Shown in pieces: positions 10,852 through 22,779 of a DNA stretch of 64,000 nucleotides. This DNA comes from Guyanagaster necrorhizus (lineage: Eukaryota > Basidiomycota > Agaricomycetes > Agaricales > Physalacriaceae). The notes under the pieces are model-generated. The model was given only the letters and a program-made list of their open reading frames with translations, did no database searches and was not told where the DNA came from. Made by a program: the position numbers and the translations under genes. The stretch lies in assembly GCF_019112545.1 (NCBI RefSeq), contig NW_025064946.1, forward strand, positions 96,852 through 160,851, in the 5' to 3' direction. Numbering within the stretch: the stretch's first letter is position 1; each line of letters starts with the position of its first letter.

Positions 10852-12573
10852 ATGTCTGAAGCATCTTCAGCTCCCTATCTAATTCGTATCAAGTCCGAAA
10901 TCGCCTCTTCGTATCCGGACTTCGAAGAACGCGTTACACAAGCGTGGGCTGATATCCTCGATGAACTGAAGACAGCGACCCAGAAAATCAGCGCTGGGGG
11001 CCCCGAAGTAAGTCACTTTTACTGCTAATGACACGTCCTATCTCACAGACATTAGTTCATTCCCCAAGTCCAATTCTCTGAACTTGATAGCCTTCCAGCC
11101 GATAAGATCGACGAAATACGGCGCAAAAGTTGTCTTGTAATCAAGGACATTGTCGATGATGCACAGGCCATTGCTTGGAAGAAGTCTCTCGAAGATTTCA
11201 TAACCGCCAATCCAGATGCCGACGGTACATTTTTCTACAAAGCTTATGCGCCCGCGTTTCTCATCCAAAATCTCCAGGCTCTCCCGTCGGAGACAAACAG
11301 TTTTACCGGCTCTAGTGTGTTCAATCTCTTCCAAGTCAGTCAACTCTAACTCTGCTAAAGCTGGACGAAGCCTCAGTTGGAGGCCCGCGCCCATCCTAAC
11401 ATGCTCGCCACTTCGGTCTGGTTAAATAACTTGTACCATGCGGAGACAGGACAGAAACTCGATGGCGTGGACTTGACTTCGCCACTCACCTACGCCGATT
11501 GTTTCCGCTTCAGGCATCCCGGGATCGACAGTTATTGGGCTGCATTATTACCGCCCCACGTTGATGGTACGTTGTCGTTATCGTTCTTGATGTTGTCCTG
11601 ACAGATGTCCAGGTGGTACTATCGAGCGCTGGGAGGACCCAACACTCAGGTCCTGTTTTGCTGACATCTTCAGTGGCCAATGGCGTAAGCATGACCCTTA
11701 CGCACTTGTAAGTCGTGTAGGTGCGCAGACTTCTCTGTATGGTAGGCCAATGCAGGTATGTTTGCCTGAAAAACACCTCCCATGTCTTCTTTGGTTTAGA
11801 ATATCCTCGTAGGGGTCCATTTTCCGAACCTTTCAAGGCTGGCTTGCCATGAGGTTTGTGAATGACCACTGCTAGCATTTGGCGCTTTTATTTGAGCTCA
11901 CTTTATCAGCGAAACGGGCCCCACCGAAGGGACTCTTCAAGTTTTTCCCGATATATTACTGTCAAACACCTATATGATCCTCCGCCCCTTCTTTCGCTTA
12001 TTGGTGGAACCGGACTCCCCAGAAGTCTCGAATCCTAAGAGTTGGGCATTTGGTACGCACACGTTCACCTCTTTGCGAACAGTTACAGTAATGAATAGGT
12101 TCATATAGATGCTTCGAGTGCCGATTTTCCCGGTCTCCTCCCTCGCGATGGAGGATGGTACGGACCTCACCTAACGCCTGAACTGCACCCCAACCTTCTC
12201 CTTGAAGAGACTATGATCTCGATGCCTAAGGTTTTCCCCGGTGATGCGGTATTCTGGCATGCCGACGTCGTCCATTCGGTTGAGAAAGAGCATACTGGTA
12301 ATTGTGACTCAGCTGGTATGTTATTCCGACGTTCATAAGTGAGAGGTGTCTAAATACTCGTCTCCAGTGATGTACATCCCTGCTGTTCCTACGACTCTGT
12401 TGAATCAAGCATACATCAAGAGGCAAAAGGAAACTTTCTTGAATGCAGTCGCGCCACCTGATTTTCCTGTACAGATGAAGCGTGAAAATGAGTTGATGGG
12501 CTTCGGAAAGCCCTGCGATATCTTGAATCCCTTGGGACGCAAGGCTATGGGATTATCCGATTATGTTGCGTAA
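10852..12573 (+). CDS. DUF1479 family protein (YbiU-like, predicted cupin/dioxygenase fold)
   Basis: Member of a bacterial/fungal family with a double-stranded beta-helix fold related to 2-oxoglutarate/Fe(II) dioxygenases; no substrate is established. The start MSEASSAPYLIRIKSEIASS leads into FIPQVQFSELDSLPADKIDE and RKSCLVIKDIVDD. Later exons give ARAHPNMLATSVWLNNLYH, then FRFRHPGIDSYWAALLPPHV. Near the end, PGDAVFWHADVVHSVE contains the HxD and H typical of a metal site. It finishes DILNPLGRKAMGLSDYVA. Seven or so short introns are needed and all read through cleanly. Length is close to the family norm of about 430-470 residues. The chosen ATG is the only one giving the family N-terminus. 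Confidence 0.88.
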
Positions 12574-14018
12574 TGTTTGCTTGTACCACCAGAAATTTTT
12601 GAATAAATTGTATTTCCTTTTGGTATAGTCCAAGTCGCAATTTCACAGCAAGCTGTCGCGATGTCTGTAGCGTAAAAAGTCATTAGCACTTGCAATTCGA
12701 GCGATCACTGGCGACAATAAAAGGTTGCGACCCGGTCTCATCCCTGACCAAATCAGACGCTCTACAGTCACAATTGATGAATACACTCGATCACATGCGT
12801 CATAAAACTAGTTGACGTGCATCTTTAGTTCCGTGTCAGGCCAGAGAGTAACGCACTCACATTTCGCGGTGGCCTTGTACCTAACCCGTTCAGGATAGGA
12901 TTCTCGATGCGTTAGGACATTGGCCCGTAGCTGGCATCAAGGGAGTTGAGACTTGGCGGGCAGCCTTCACAAACCGCTGTCATCCAAAGTAATGCATCAG
13001 AATGACGATAGGCTGCTGCAGAACGGCTGAAATACCCTTGAGAGCTGCCTTGTAGCTGCCTGAGGTGAGTTATCAGTGCTGTGTCAGACCTGAACTTAAT
13101 TAGTGTGCACTACCATATGCTGATACAAGATCATCATCGGCGCATTTATCCTTCAACACTGCTACGAGTACCCTTGACAGCCGTGGCCTTGGAGATTATC
13201 TGTCAGACTACTACTGTCCTCGAAAATCAGCATGCCAGATCTCAAACAAAGCTGCAGCTCCGAGTCACCGACGACCACTTCTCTTCGTACTCCTGCTGCT
13301 AGAATAGACTTCCTGGTTCTGCAGTTGACGTGGCACTTCTCTTCTGAATTTCAAAGGTGTACACTTCAAAAAGCCTGCATATATCCTGCTCAGCCATCGA
13401 GGGTAAATTGGAATGAGCAATCGAGGGATGGTCGATAATCAGCTGATGATGTTGCACAAGGTCGTTGCATATGATGCCGGGGCTCCGGCTTCTTACATCC
13501 ACATTTTTCCTTACCCATTCCTTACCTGCGACCGATGTCGCTCATGAAGCAGACAATAACTTTCATCCTTTCTCTGTACGATGTCTGGTGGGCTAACTGT
13601 AGCTTGATCCTCATTGCAAACCTTCGGGCTTACAGAAGTCTCAATGCCGGCTCGCAAGATGCCCATGTATATTATGGACGAACTTCTTCCAGTCCCACGG
13701 GAACATATACGCCAGCCAAGTTTTGGATCATTTAGTACAGTCCACGGGATTGTATTAGACAATCTCTTTTCTCGTGGGAGCGATTATGTACGATACGGTC
13801 CTTCAGCTTCTCAGCGCCTTGCAATATGTTTCAGAACGGATTCTTCGGCCTTAACGGGCAAACTGAAGACTCCAAGCGGTGAAGAGAGGGGCCGAAAAAA
13901 ACATTGTATGTTATGTTTCTATATCACGTTCGGGCGGGTTGCGGTGTTTCCTGAAATTAACAATATATAGTAGCGAGTCCAGCTGATCAACGCCTGACAC
14001 TCTTTCCCCTAACCGGCC
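12574..14018. other. intergenic region, no supported gene
   Basis: About 1.4 kb. Open frames of 60-118 codons exist (for example 13614-13970 +), but codon use and residues look random and no splice chain or domain could be built. It probably holds the DUF1479 3' UTR and the mpaB-like promoter. Confidence 0.4.
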
Positions 14019-15821
14019 ATGCTTGACTGGCCCACTGCAAACCTGCAAGTTTTTGGACTCGTTTGCCTGGGATACCTTACTTTCGTTAGACTCCTCCGCC
14101 GCCGACGCTACAACGCTATACACGAGAAATATACTCCCAAGTACAAGGCTGGTGCGCTGACGCTACGAGATGCGCAGGAAATCATGGGTCTTTCCATGAT
14201 ATATGATATGCCAGCCCTGCTGAATTATTCGCTAGCCTTTGCGCTGTTCAAAACCTATGCGATCGTGTGTGACCTTTTGTTTTCTTATGTTATTGTGTTG
14301 ACCAAGGGGTATGTCTCAGCCCAGTATCTCCAAACTCCTATTCGATACCCAGGAGCTTTCACACCCGGACAGGATCTCGAAGCGCTATGCGGACGTGAGT
14401 GATCCCGTTCCTCGAGACAGTGCCTTTCTTCAATTCGAACCCGCTCTAGACCGAGATCTGTTTCTGTGAGTGTCTTATTGTCTTGTTATTACCAGCGAAC
14501 TGAAACCTCAATTCCCATTAGCGACATGGATGTTTTGTCCATTATCAGGAAAGCCTAGGACAAACGTTCCGGAGGATGAGAAGTCTCACGAAGAAGACCC
14601 GCGAGCCAATATTGCTATTTCTCGCGTCAATTGGCTCCATTCACGTTATAAAATTGTCAGCATTTATTTTCACCATCGGTTGCATACTGAATATAAGTCG
14701 TAGTCGAACGGCGACTACTTATTTACGCTGTGTCTTGCCATCATCGAGCCCGTCGTACGTCATACACAGTCTATCATCCTCTCCGTTAAGATGCTAATAC
14801 TTTCTCCAGAGGTGGGCTGCAAGATTCGGATGGCGGTCTCTCTCCGAATTGGAACGTTCAGTAAGGTATAAATTACCATCTATTCCATGAGTTTGATTTA
14901 TCCCCGAAGGCCTTTTTAATATGCTGGACCGAAATTGGTCAGAGAATGAACATCAAGGACATCCCTGAAACATGGGAAGAACTCGTTCAGTGGTCACAGG
15001 CTCGTCATATTCCTACCGATAACATTTTGACTTACGAAACAAACAGAAATACGAAGAAAACATGGTCCCAGCACAGAGCAATCACGATGTAGCCTCTCTC
15101 ACCACAGAAGAACTCCTCCACGTCCTTCCCGAATCCTTCGGAATCAAGAACTTCGCTCGAAGGGTCTCGATCTGCCTTCTCGACGACCGGACTCGCATTG
15201 CGATGATGTTAGCACACCTTGCTTCTTCTCCAGATTAACCCTCCTCACTGTTTTCACAGGCAACCAGCTCAGCCTTGGTACCTCCACGCGTTCACCCGCG
15301 GCGTCCTACACACCTTCAGCTTCATCCAACACCACCTTCAGCTTCATCCAACACCACCTCTGTCTTCCTCGGGGCAAAGGCGAGCTTATAATCTCTACCG
15401 AGATGCCCAAGTTTGACAGCCGAGATGGACGGGTTCGTATGTACCCGACGCGATGGCAGCCCAAGCCTTGGTATAAACCACAGGCCAACGGACTGTTAGG
15501 GTCACTCAAAGATAGACTCGCAGTCTTCGTCGGTTTCTACGACGAGATGCCAGGGAAGAAATACAAGACTGATGGTTATATACTGGAAGAAATAGTGCGT
15601 CGCAGAAAGTTGATGCCCCCTAACACATGTCCTGACATCTTCTAGGGTCCGGTATCTTTAGAGAAAGGTGCGTTGGAATGTCATATTGTCTTCAGCATTC
15701 TGACTCGAGCGAAACAGCCGGACGAGAAGCAACGTTGCGTATGGCTGAAGACATGCAAGGATGTCCAATTCGAGCACCTTGGTTTGCAGATATGAACACT
15801 ACGAAGAACGCCAAGACTTAA
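14019..15821 (+). CDS. mpaB/rubber-oxygenase-like (DUF2236) ER-bound oxygenase, frameshifted by a tandem duplication
   Basis: Family of heme-type or ER-bound oxygenases (MpaB of mycophenolate synthesis, latex-clearing protein); many paralogues of unknown substrate exist in mushrooms. The start MLDWPTANLQVFGLVCLGYL is a membrane anchor, then EKYTPKYKAGALTLRDAQEI. Exons continue with PSISKLLFDTQELSHPDRIS, KRYAD, ISRVNWLHSRYKI, GQRMNIKDIPETWEELVQWS and QPWYLHAFTRGVL. Two perfect 22-bp copies at 15312-15355 then add 22 bases (+1 frame). Removing one copy joins FIQHHL to CLPRGKGELIISTEMPKFD, YPTRWQPKPWYKP and EMPGKKYKTDGYILEEIGP. The last exon ends RMAEDMQGCPIRAPWF, stop at 15819-15821. As sequenced the gene is disrupted, so it may be a recent pseudogene or an assembly error; everything else is intact. 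Confidence 0.8.
15312..15355 (+). repeat. 22-bp perfect tandem duplication inside a coding exon
   Basis: The unit ACCTTCAGCTTCATCCAACA (first 20 of 22 bases, followed by CC) occurs twice head-to-tail. Because 22 is not a multiple of three, the second copy shifts the reading frame of the mpaB-like gene. Deleting one unit restores a family-typical reading. Confidence 0.9.
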
Positions 15822-15954
15822 CGTGTCGCTGAGAGCCATTATTGTCCAAGGGTGTAGTTCGGAGATCTCTATCATAAGTACACGATATATAGCGTAGCAT
15901 TTAAATCCTCGATAGCAATTAGAAAGCATGTCGTAAATCCCACTTGATGTGATC

Positions 15955-18900
15955 TATTCCATCCTTGCGTACTGTGCCGCCTTGCTCCAGCTCGTTTGTT
16001 TGAAATCCTCCGCCTGCAAGGCCTTCTCCACCGCGTCCTTCAGCGTCGTATCACCATACTCCCGCAGACGTAAAAGCACCGTCATGAAATGGTAAACGTC
16101 AATGGGCGAGGAGATATTGAAAGTTCGTATGTTGCGCTCAACGATATAAACATTCTAGGACAATGATCAAGATGAACACGAAGTTCTGTATCAGAAAGAA
16201 AAGCACTCGCCTCAGATTCACGCGAACACCACGCCATGAGCACAGCCCCTTCGACGCCATCGGTAACTAGGGCAAAAACACCTTGGTTCATGACTCCCAG
16301 ACTCGCAACGTACCTAACCGAAGCTTCCAGATACATTTTGGCCTGCACAAGAGCCTTCGTGTAAGTCTGAGTGGGTTTCTTATACTCGGCAACGAGAACG
16401 ACCAAGAGAAGTTTATTAAGGAGCTCCTTGACATTCATCACCACTCCAGATGGGAACTGCAACTTGGGTGCAAGTTTAGTCTCGGAGCAGGTCACCGCAA
16501 ATGGGTGCATCCAGTCCTCTGGCCTTCCGATCGGAGTAGCATTGTTCTTTTCGTCATCCTTTGTGCGCTGGGGAGGTTCCTGCTCTTCCTGAATTGCGAC
16601 CATTGAGGTGGACGTCGATTTCGCTCGTGCTGAAGCATGTCGAGACCTGGCGTGTTTAACGTGACCCTTCGCCTTCGATGATGGCTCTTCAGACACAAGG
16701 TCATCAGTGGGCTCAACAATGTTATCTGCGTTGAGTGTCCGAGCAACTTGTAACGATTCGCGTGTTTCTGAAACACGAACAAGGGGCTCCGAGTTTTCCT
16801 GGCCATACCCCAGCGGTATTGTCAAGATCGCATCCACAATACCGAACTCCGGCTCATTTCCAGCGCGCTTCAAAATGGCGTTCTTCGCTGTGACTGCATC
16901 GGCAAAGAGGTGTGATACAGCACGTTGTCGCATCAGAGTAGTAATGACAACATGTGATGTCTGGATTACAAGGTCGCTCATAGAAGAGCTGCCACGTTCA
17001 TACAGCACGTTTTCTACTCGTCGGCTTATGTCGCTCGATTGTTGTGCGACAGCGTGGAATTCTCCGCCGTCAAATTGAACAGAGGATTTGACCAAATCCG
17101 CGGCGACGTTACGAGATAGGGATAACGCTCTCTCCAAACTGGGGTACCATGATAAGCACAGATCAAAGAGTCATTTCTAAAAGCGACTTACACCACTCTT
17201 CCAGAAGCCAGCTCAGGGGCACTGACAAAGCCAAGATTAAGAAGGACATCCCACTCATGGCGGGCCTCAGCCTCGTTCTGAGATTTGGCGCCTCGCTCTT
17301 TCGAGTATCCACCCACCGACGCCCATAAGAGAGACGAAAAGCAACCGGAAATGATCCCCCAGTGCCGTTGAGAAACCTCTGGGGTATTTTCGCCATCAGG
17401 GCATTTGCTTGCTTGTATAAGGAAGTGCTCTCGCACACACTCGACCCGTTTGTCAACGACGGGCAGTCCCTGGAATGAGAAGTAAATCACATGAATCACA
17501 TGTAGCCACCAGATACATTTTACCTCAGCGATAGGTGGTTTCAAATATCGGGTCATTTTGTCGTAAAATTGGAGCATCGTATCGATCTCGGACGAGATAA
17601 TGTCCAACTCGCTGGGCTTGGATTTCTTAGTATCCGATTCCTCCTTTCCTTCGACATTCTTTTGTAACGGTACATTGGTTAAACTGATGACTTTGCGGTC
17701 ATGTGCATAGCTGGAGAAAGAGAGCTTGGCGGTAGGGGATATACCAGCCAAGGATTTCCCGCCCAGTCTACAACAAGGCATCAGCATTCGTAGCTTCCTA
17801 AGGATCAAAAAGAAAAGACATACCTTGAACAAGACAAGGCACCTGCGCTCTTCGAGCGTTTACCAGTCTTTCCATCATTAGAAGACCCACCATCGGTCTG
17901 TGTTCTACAAAATAGTGAGAGGAAAATTCAGAGAAATATGAGTAGTCACTACTCACTCTTGTCGTCCACGTTCGTCAGGCTGAGCAGACGCTCTACCCGA
18001 CGGAGTCCGAGAACGCGTAGCTCCCAGGGAAGGTTCGCGGGGGTACGTGAGGTTGACATCGGGTAGATATGGAGCAGGCTCTGCTGGGGGAGGTTCACGT
18101 TTACTGTCTGCAGACATCGATCGCCTGGGATGGCGTGCAGACCTGGCCTTGGAAGAAGCCCGCGTAATGCGTCGTTCAGAGTCATCCATGACAAACGAAT
18201 AATGGTTGGGTGACGAAGGATCGGAAGATCCTTTTTGATTGGTGTCGCTGTTAAATAGATGAGGGACAAGGGCAAGGCCGAATGAAGAAACGCCGACCAC
18301 CTTTCCACCGTATTTAGCCAACAAATAATCCTTTGTTCCCATTGTTCTTCGGAGCCGGAATCGTCATCATCGATGGTATCTGATCTCCACGAAACTCGTT
18401 TGAACGTCGGAGTTTGGCATTGGGCAACGATTCCCTCGACATGCGCCCGAAGGCTGATGATAAATTGTGCAAATTTGAGAGCACTGACGGGGTCGGTAAG
18501 GTCGTACACTCCTAACGAGGAATCTGTACGCGTCCCATCTGCATGCGCAAAACGAACTGCGGGCTATTCAAATTCCGTCAGTGGCGGTAATGAGTCAGGA
18601 GAAGCCGACACACTAGAACATCAGGGTCCACGCATACTTTGTCAAGCCAACCGAGTACCACTCGGCCCACGAACCCTGTTTTTGACAGGATAATTCCAAT
18701 AACAGGCTCGGAAATTCCCCAAGTAGATCGCTGATAAACAACACCGCTCATTAGGCTGAAAATTTCATCCTCATCGGTGACACAAAGATACGGGAGAACA
18801 ACAGAATTCGGGTGTCGCCAAGAAGCGAGAACGTGGGCATCAAGGGGAATGTAGGATGACTGGGCAGATGTCGGATCCGTTGAAGCCTCCGTGCGTTCAT

Positions 18901-19561
18901 AGCTGGTGTCACTGTCGGAGGATGATTCGTCGTCGTAGGAAGTTTCCGAGTCGCATTCTTCCTGTGATGGTTTGTTTGATCGTTCCGCGGTCCCGATAGG
19001 CAGGCGCCCCGAAGCTTCATCGTCTACGACCGGCTTCGGTCGTTGAATATTTTCCACCACATGAGACACAATCAATGAAGCACGTCCGTCCTCCATAAAA
19101 CTTCGCACGTGCGATAACCGTGGTCGAACGAAAGCTGCTTCTTGTCTGCGCCCGATTTTCATTAGCATGCACATCTAGCCTCGTATCATTCGCACCCACA
19201 ATGTATATGATTTGTCATAACAGACAAATGCCAGAGAGCGTATCAGAAGAGACCAAAACGCTATCGTTGACTGCGTAGCATTATCCTTCGACGCGCACGA
19301 GAGAGCTCTGAGTGCGCCAACGGTCGAAAGTACCAAATCCAAAATATCCAGTACTTCCGAGGGAGACTCAGTGAGCTGTTCTGGTGAAGATACCAGAATA
19401 TTTCTAAGCTCCTCGAGCAAAGGAAATGCCCGAGAAGAGACAGCTGGGCATGGGCCGTTGGAAAGTCGTGAGGGGATTGGAGAGTCAAGTAAACACGCCA
19501 GGTGTTGTATCTCAGTGGGCCATTCTGCTGCGCACGAGATAACAGAGTTAAAGGCAGACAT
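15955..19561 (-). CDS. copy A of an unrecognised multi-exon family, possible PD-(D/E)XK-fold protein
   Basis: I do not recognise a named family. It starts MSAFNSVISCAAEWPTEIQH, with HLACLLDSPIPSRL. Then follow an acidic Ser/Asp linker (SYDDESSSDSDTSYERTEAS), HPNSVVLPYLCVTDEDEIFS and VIGIILSKTGFVGRVVLGWL. Next are DLTDPVSALKFAQFIISL, a basic low-complexity part (RASSKARSARHPRRS) and SFSSYAHDRKVISLTN. A helical region leads to LERALSLSRNVAADLV. In the C-terminal part, EPEFGIVDAILT, then after a basic insert LLLVVLVAEYKKPTQ and ALVQAKMYLEASVRYV, then GVFALVTDGVEGAVLMAW, YIVERNIRTFNISSPIDVYH and the end AAQYARME. The D / ExK / QxxxY order resembles RecB-like PD-(D/E)XK nucleases; this is inference. 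About ten exons; one intron (16155-16210) looks GC-AG. Copy B and dead copy C lie on the other strand 36-48 kb away. Confidence 0.72.
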
Positions 19562-19710
19562 TCTGTGCCTTCTGTATGCGTATCGTGCCGTAAAGCCGTC
19601 GAAAGGAAGAAGGTGGTCGTAGGTGGCAATGGTTCAAGTTCAAACTGTACATCGCGTTTCGGGCCGCTGACCGAACATTTTGCACGTGATCGAAATAGGA
19701 TGCTTTTTTT
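19562..19710 (-). promoter_or_regulatory. upstream module of copy A with CACGTG box
   Basis: Reading toward the gene, a run of eight or more A is followed about 20 bases later by ATCACGTG (box at 19683-19688) and then AACGCGATG. The box ends about 122 bases before the ATG. The same order and spacing recur before copies B and C. CACGTG is the core of bHLH-type (E-box) sites, so it may be a regulator target, but no function is shown here. Confidence 0.55.
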
Positions 19711-20404
19711 TGGAACACCCACTTTCGTCAGGTAGAATTGCGATCGAGAATATTCATTAAGATATGTTTGATGCGTCCATTATTTTATGGGTTGATTTTC
19801 ATTTGTCCTTGGTCTCAGTATGCCATTTCAATTCTCAGTTGAGTCTAATACATCCTCTGTTGAGATTCGGTTTTCACGGCTTTAATATCATATTCTATTT
19901 ATATATATTTTACTGCTTACCTTATACTTTGACATTTTTTGTACCTTATTGACTTGACTCGGAACCACCACTGTCCTTACTCTATACGACGAAATATACC
20001 CTTCCTTCGAGTCCAATACGCCTTCCTCCGAATCGCCAGCACCTAAATTCCAACATCCTCTCTCATACCCTTCGAGTCTGCATCTTTGTCGCTCTCCCTC
20101 CCGAGATACCTTTATCTATTTTTCGAATACTTGAAAGGAATTCGACCTTTGGATGATGTAATACGGTAGATCCTTCAAGTAATGTTCGCATTACAAGTAC
20201 TCGTACTCACCATTTTAACGGCGTTTTTCTGGGAACGCATGAGACCTTTAACAGATGCGTGCTGTCTTCACTTCTTAGCAAATTCTCAGACACCAATTAT
20301 GCGACGGTAGATTAAGGCATAAAGTAATTTTAAACACGAAATCAATTGGTTAGACTTCATGACAATCTTCTTCAGCATCATATATCGTTTTAGTGTTACT
20401 GTCA
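19711..20404. other. AT-rich intergenic region
   Basis: About 690 bases between copy A's 5' module and the 3' end of the membrane-protein gene. T-rich on the plus strand around 19760-19950. No coding or structural signal recognised. Confidence 0.4.
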
Positions 20405-21695
20405 TTAGGTAGGTTTGACTCGGGTGATATTGAATTTTCGAAAATGATTCTTTGCACCATCCTCCAGAGAGATACCCTGAGAGATGTAATCGTCTCTTCC
20501 ATCGGCCTTACTGCCATGCCCCTCGCGAATCGTATGAGGATCAGATTGAAAGTAATTTCCTGTCAATTCACCTGAGTGAGTATCGCTACGAACTTGGAAA
20601 GGCGGGGCATTTCTCACGATGATTTGACTATCTGTTTATGACGTGAAATCAAGGCACTGAGTGAAGAGGAAAACATACAGAATCGAAAACAACGTAGCCT
20701 GCACTACTCCGGAGCGCATAGACTGTAAGCGGAATGACCACAGAGGCAGTATATATCGACGCTGATTCGATCAAAACAACAAGCGTATTTCTTAATGGAT
20801 GGTTCTTGGTCAATGGAATAAGCTGCCTGACAGCACTGTGGATTGTCCAGATGCAGAACACAATGAGAGCTAGGGAGAAGGAAACAATTCAAAATGAATA
20901 AGAGGAAATAAAAGTAGAGACTTACCTGTTGGGATGATATTAATAACTAGTGTTAGAGACCCAAGCGTTATGATGAAGGGAAAAAGTGATGGATCTGTGG
21001 TGGCAGAGTCACGACCTAGTTTGGTTTCGATATACACCCCAGCAATACCACAACATAGAGTTAAGATTCATGAGGAGGTGTCGAGCTTCTCCGTCGGCAG
21101 AGGACCTACCTGTCTCAGCGATGCACATGATTATCGGGCAAATGACAATCATCCATCGTCTATCATATATAACCCAGCATCTGTAGAGCTATCGAGAATA
21201 AATAAGGCCAACTAGCCGATGGAAGAATGAAGCTCAAGGCATACAAGAATACAATCTTCCATGAATGTCTGCGCCACAAAAGTGACCAACTGTAGAACAT
21301 TAACTGGATTCGATATATCCTATAATGTTTCGATGCTCTCTGAGTGGGTGAAAGCATCGAGAACGAAGCGGAGGTGGCAAGCGACTTGTAGAGTCGAAAA
21401 GACTAACATCCAAAGCGATGCAGCTACCATCTTGTAATTGATAATGTGCCTGGACTTGAGGCTACCGTCGCTGGTGGTCAGAAGCTCATGAAAACACGAG
21501 AAAAATGTTATCAGATAGAAGCCTGGATGGAGCAGTTAGCGGGCAATGCAGCCTGAAGAGGTGAAGGAAATCACTTGTGTTACCCTTTAGTGAATACTGT
21601 CGCCTGTTTATAACGAACAACACTCACCCATAGAAAACACTATCCGCAAAGAGGCTAACTAGCTGGGCCACGTCAACTAGAAACTGAGAGAGCAT
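20405..21695 (-). pseudogene. multi-pass (seven-helix type) membrane protein gene with an internal stop
   Basis: Resembles the abundant uncharacterised 7-TM proteins of Agaricomycetes. Exons on the minus strand read MLSQFLVDVAQLVSLFADSV, FYLITFFSCFHELLTT, KMVAASLWMLVFSTLQVACH, then HSESIETL followed by TAG (21320-21322) and DISNPVNVLQLVTFVAQTFM. After an intron, LYRCWVIYDRRWMIVICPII is in frame, then VYIETKLGRDS, FIITLGSLTLVINIIPT and IVFCIWTIHSAVRQL. Next are NTLVVLIESASIYTASVVIP and an unusually short last helix, then IIVRNAPPFQVRSDTHSG and a hydrophilic tail ending VKPT. The TAG sits in an otherwise conserved stretch. Either it is a nonsense mutation, or a 66-base intron (donor just before VACH, acceptor TATAG) removes it together with conserved residues. 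The TM7 junction was also hard to splice. Confidence 0.55.
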
Positions 21696-22779
21696 CGCGC
21701 TGATTGAACAAGGCAATCAAATTTTTGGTTCTTATATTGAGCTACATATAACTCTTCGTTTGCGTTTGACCGTAATCATCGGAAGGAAAATATCGCTGAG
21801 CTCCGAAAGCAAGCGCCTGGTCTTGACAGAGGCTTTTACATCACCATCAGAAAAGTACCTTATGATGAGTACGTGGTAGCACAGAACAATACCTGCGCAA
21901 TTCCTTGGAGGGGGACAGTATTGAAACACTACAGGGAGGAACTCCAAAGAGGTACTTTTGTGTATCCTCAGGCACAAACTTTGGTAAAGAGTGAGTCTAA
22001 AAGTTGGAGTCAGTGTCGAAGCGAACGGAAGAAGAGGAAGGGAGTACTGTGGCAACAAAGAACCATCACAGGTGCTTTTTGCCTTCGGATTCTCCTGTTG
22101 GCCGTCTTACGTTTCGTTTGGTGAGAAAAGTGGGAGTCTGAAATGAGTATATGATAATATAATGTGCTTGTACTTCAGCACAATTCAGCGAGTTCTGAAC
22201 CGCGCTTTAACGGTAAGCAGGGGTACATCAGGACACCGCAAGCACCGCAGGCAGTGCTAGTTATTCCTCAAGACTTTGGCCAATCACACTGAGATGCCAG
22301 TTGGCGTCACACACTGCGCGATCAGTGATGAATCCATGAACGCCGTACCCAGGGAAAACGGGCCATACTGGTATTCTATGTGCAAGATCATCAACACGCT
22401 GGCCGTATTCAGTAAGGGAGGCGCTATATGTCCTTTTTCTGACCTGACCTTGGTGCGTGAAGAACTCTCGGCGATGAGACAGCGCTCTTGGTTAGCTCGC
22501 CGATGTCGTGCTTGCCTATGATCAGACGGAAGCTGCAGCCTTGCAGGATGCGTTTGAGGAATCTGTCACTATAATTGAGCGATACTGATAAGCGAGCAAA
22601 GAATGTCCATATTTATGTGTGCTGGACGTATCAAACCTCCTAGCAATCATCTTCGGAATCTCGTCTCGTCATAGAAGATGAAATCATATACCTTCCATAA
22701 TGCCGACAGGCGGGTTCTATCCCCTGCACAGTTTCGGGATTGAAACCCTAAATAGTAGAGTCTTTCACCGCAAAGCCAG
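21696..22779. other. intergenic region, no supported gene
   Basis: About 1.1 kb upstream of the membrane-protein gene. A 108-codon minus-strand frame (21732-22058) is present, but I found no splice partners or recognisable segments. Confidence 0.4.

Noticed and set aside
13614..13970. 118-codon plus-strand frame before the mpaB-like gene
   Set aside because: No recognisable segment or splice partner; treated as chance.
15302..15340. Possible 39-base intron that would remove the first copy of the 22-bp repeat
   Set aside because: 39 is a multiple of three, so removing it does not repair the frame, and it would be unusually short.
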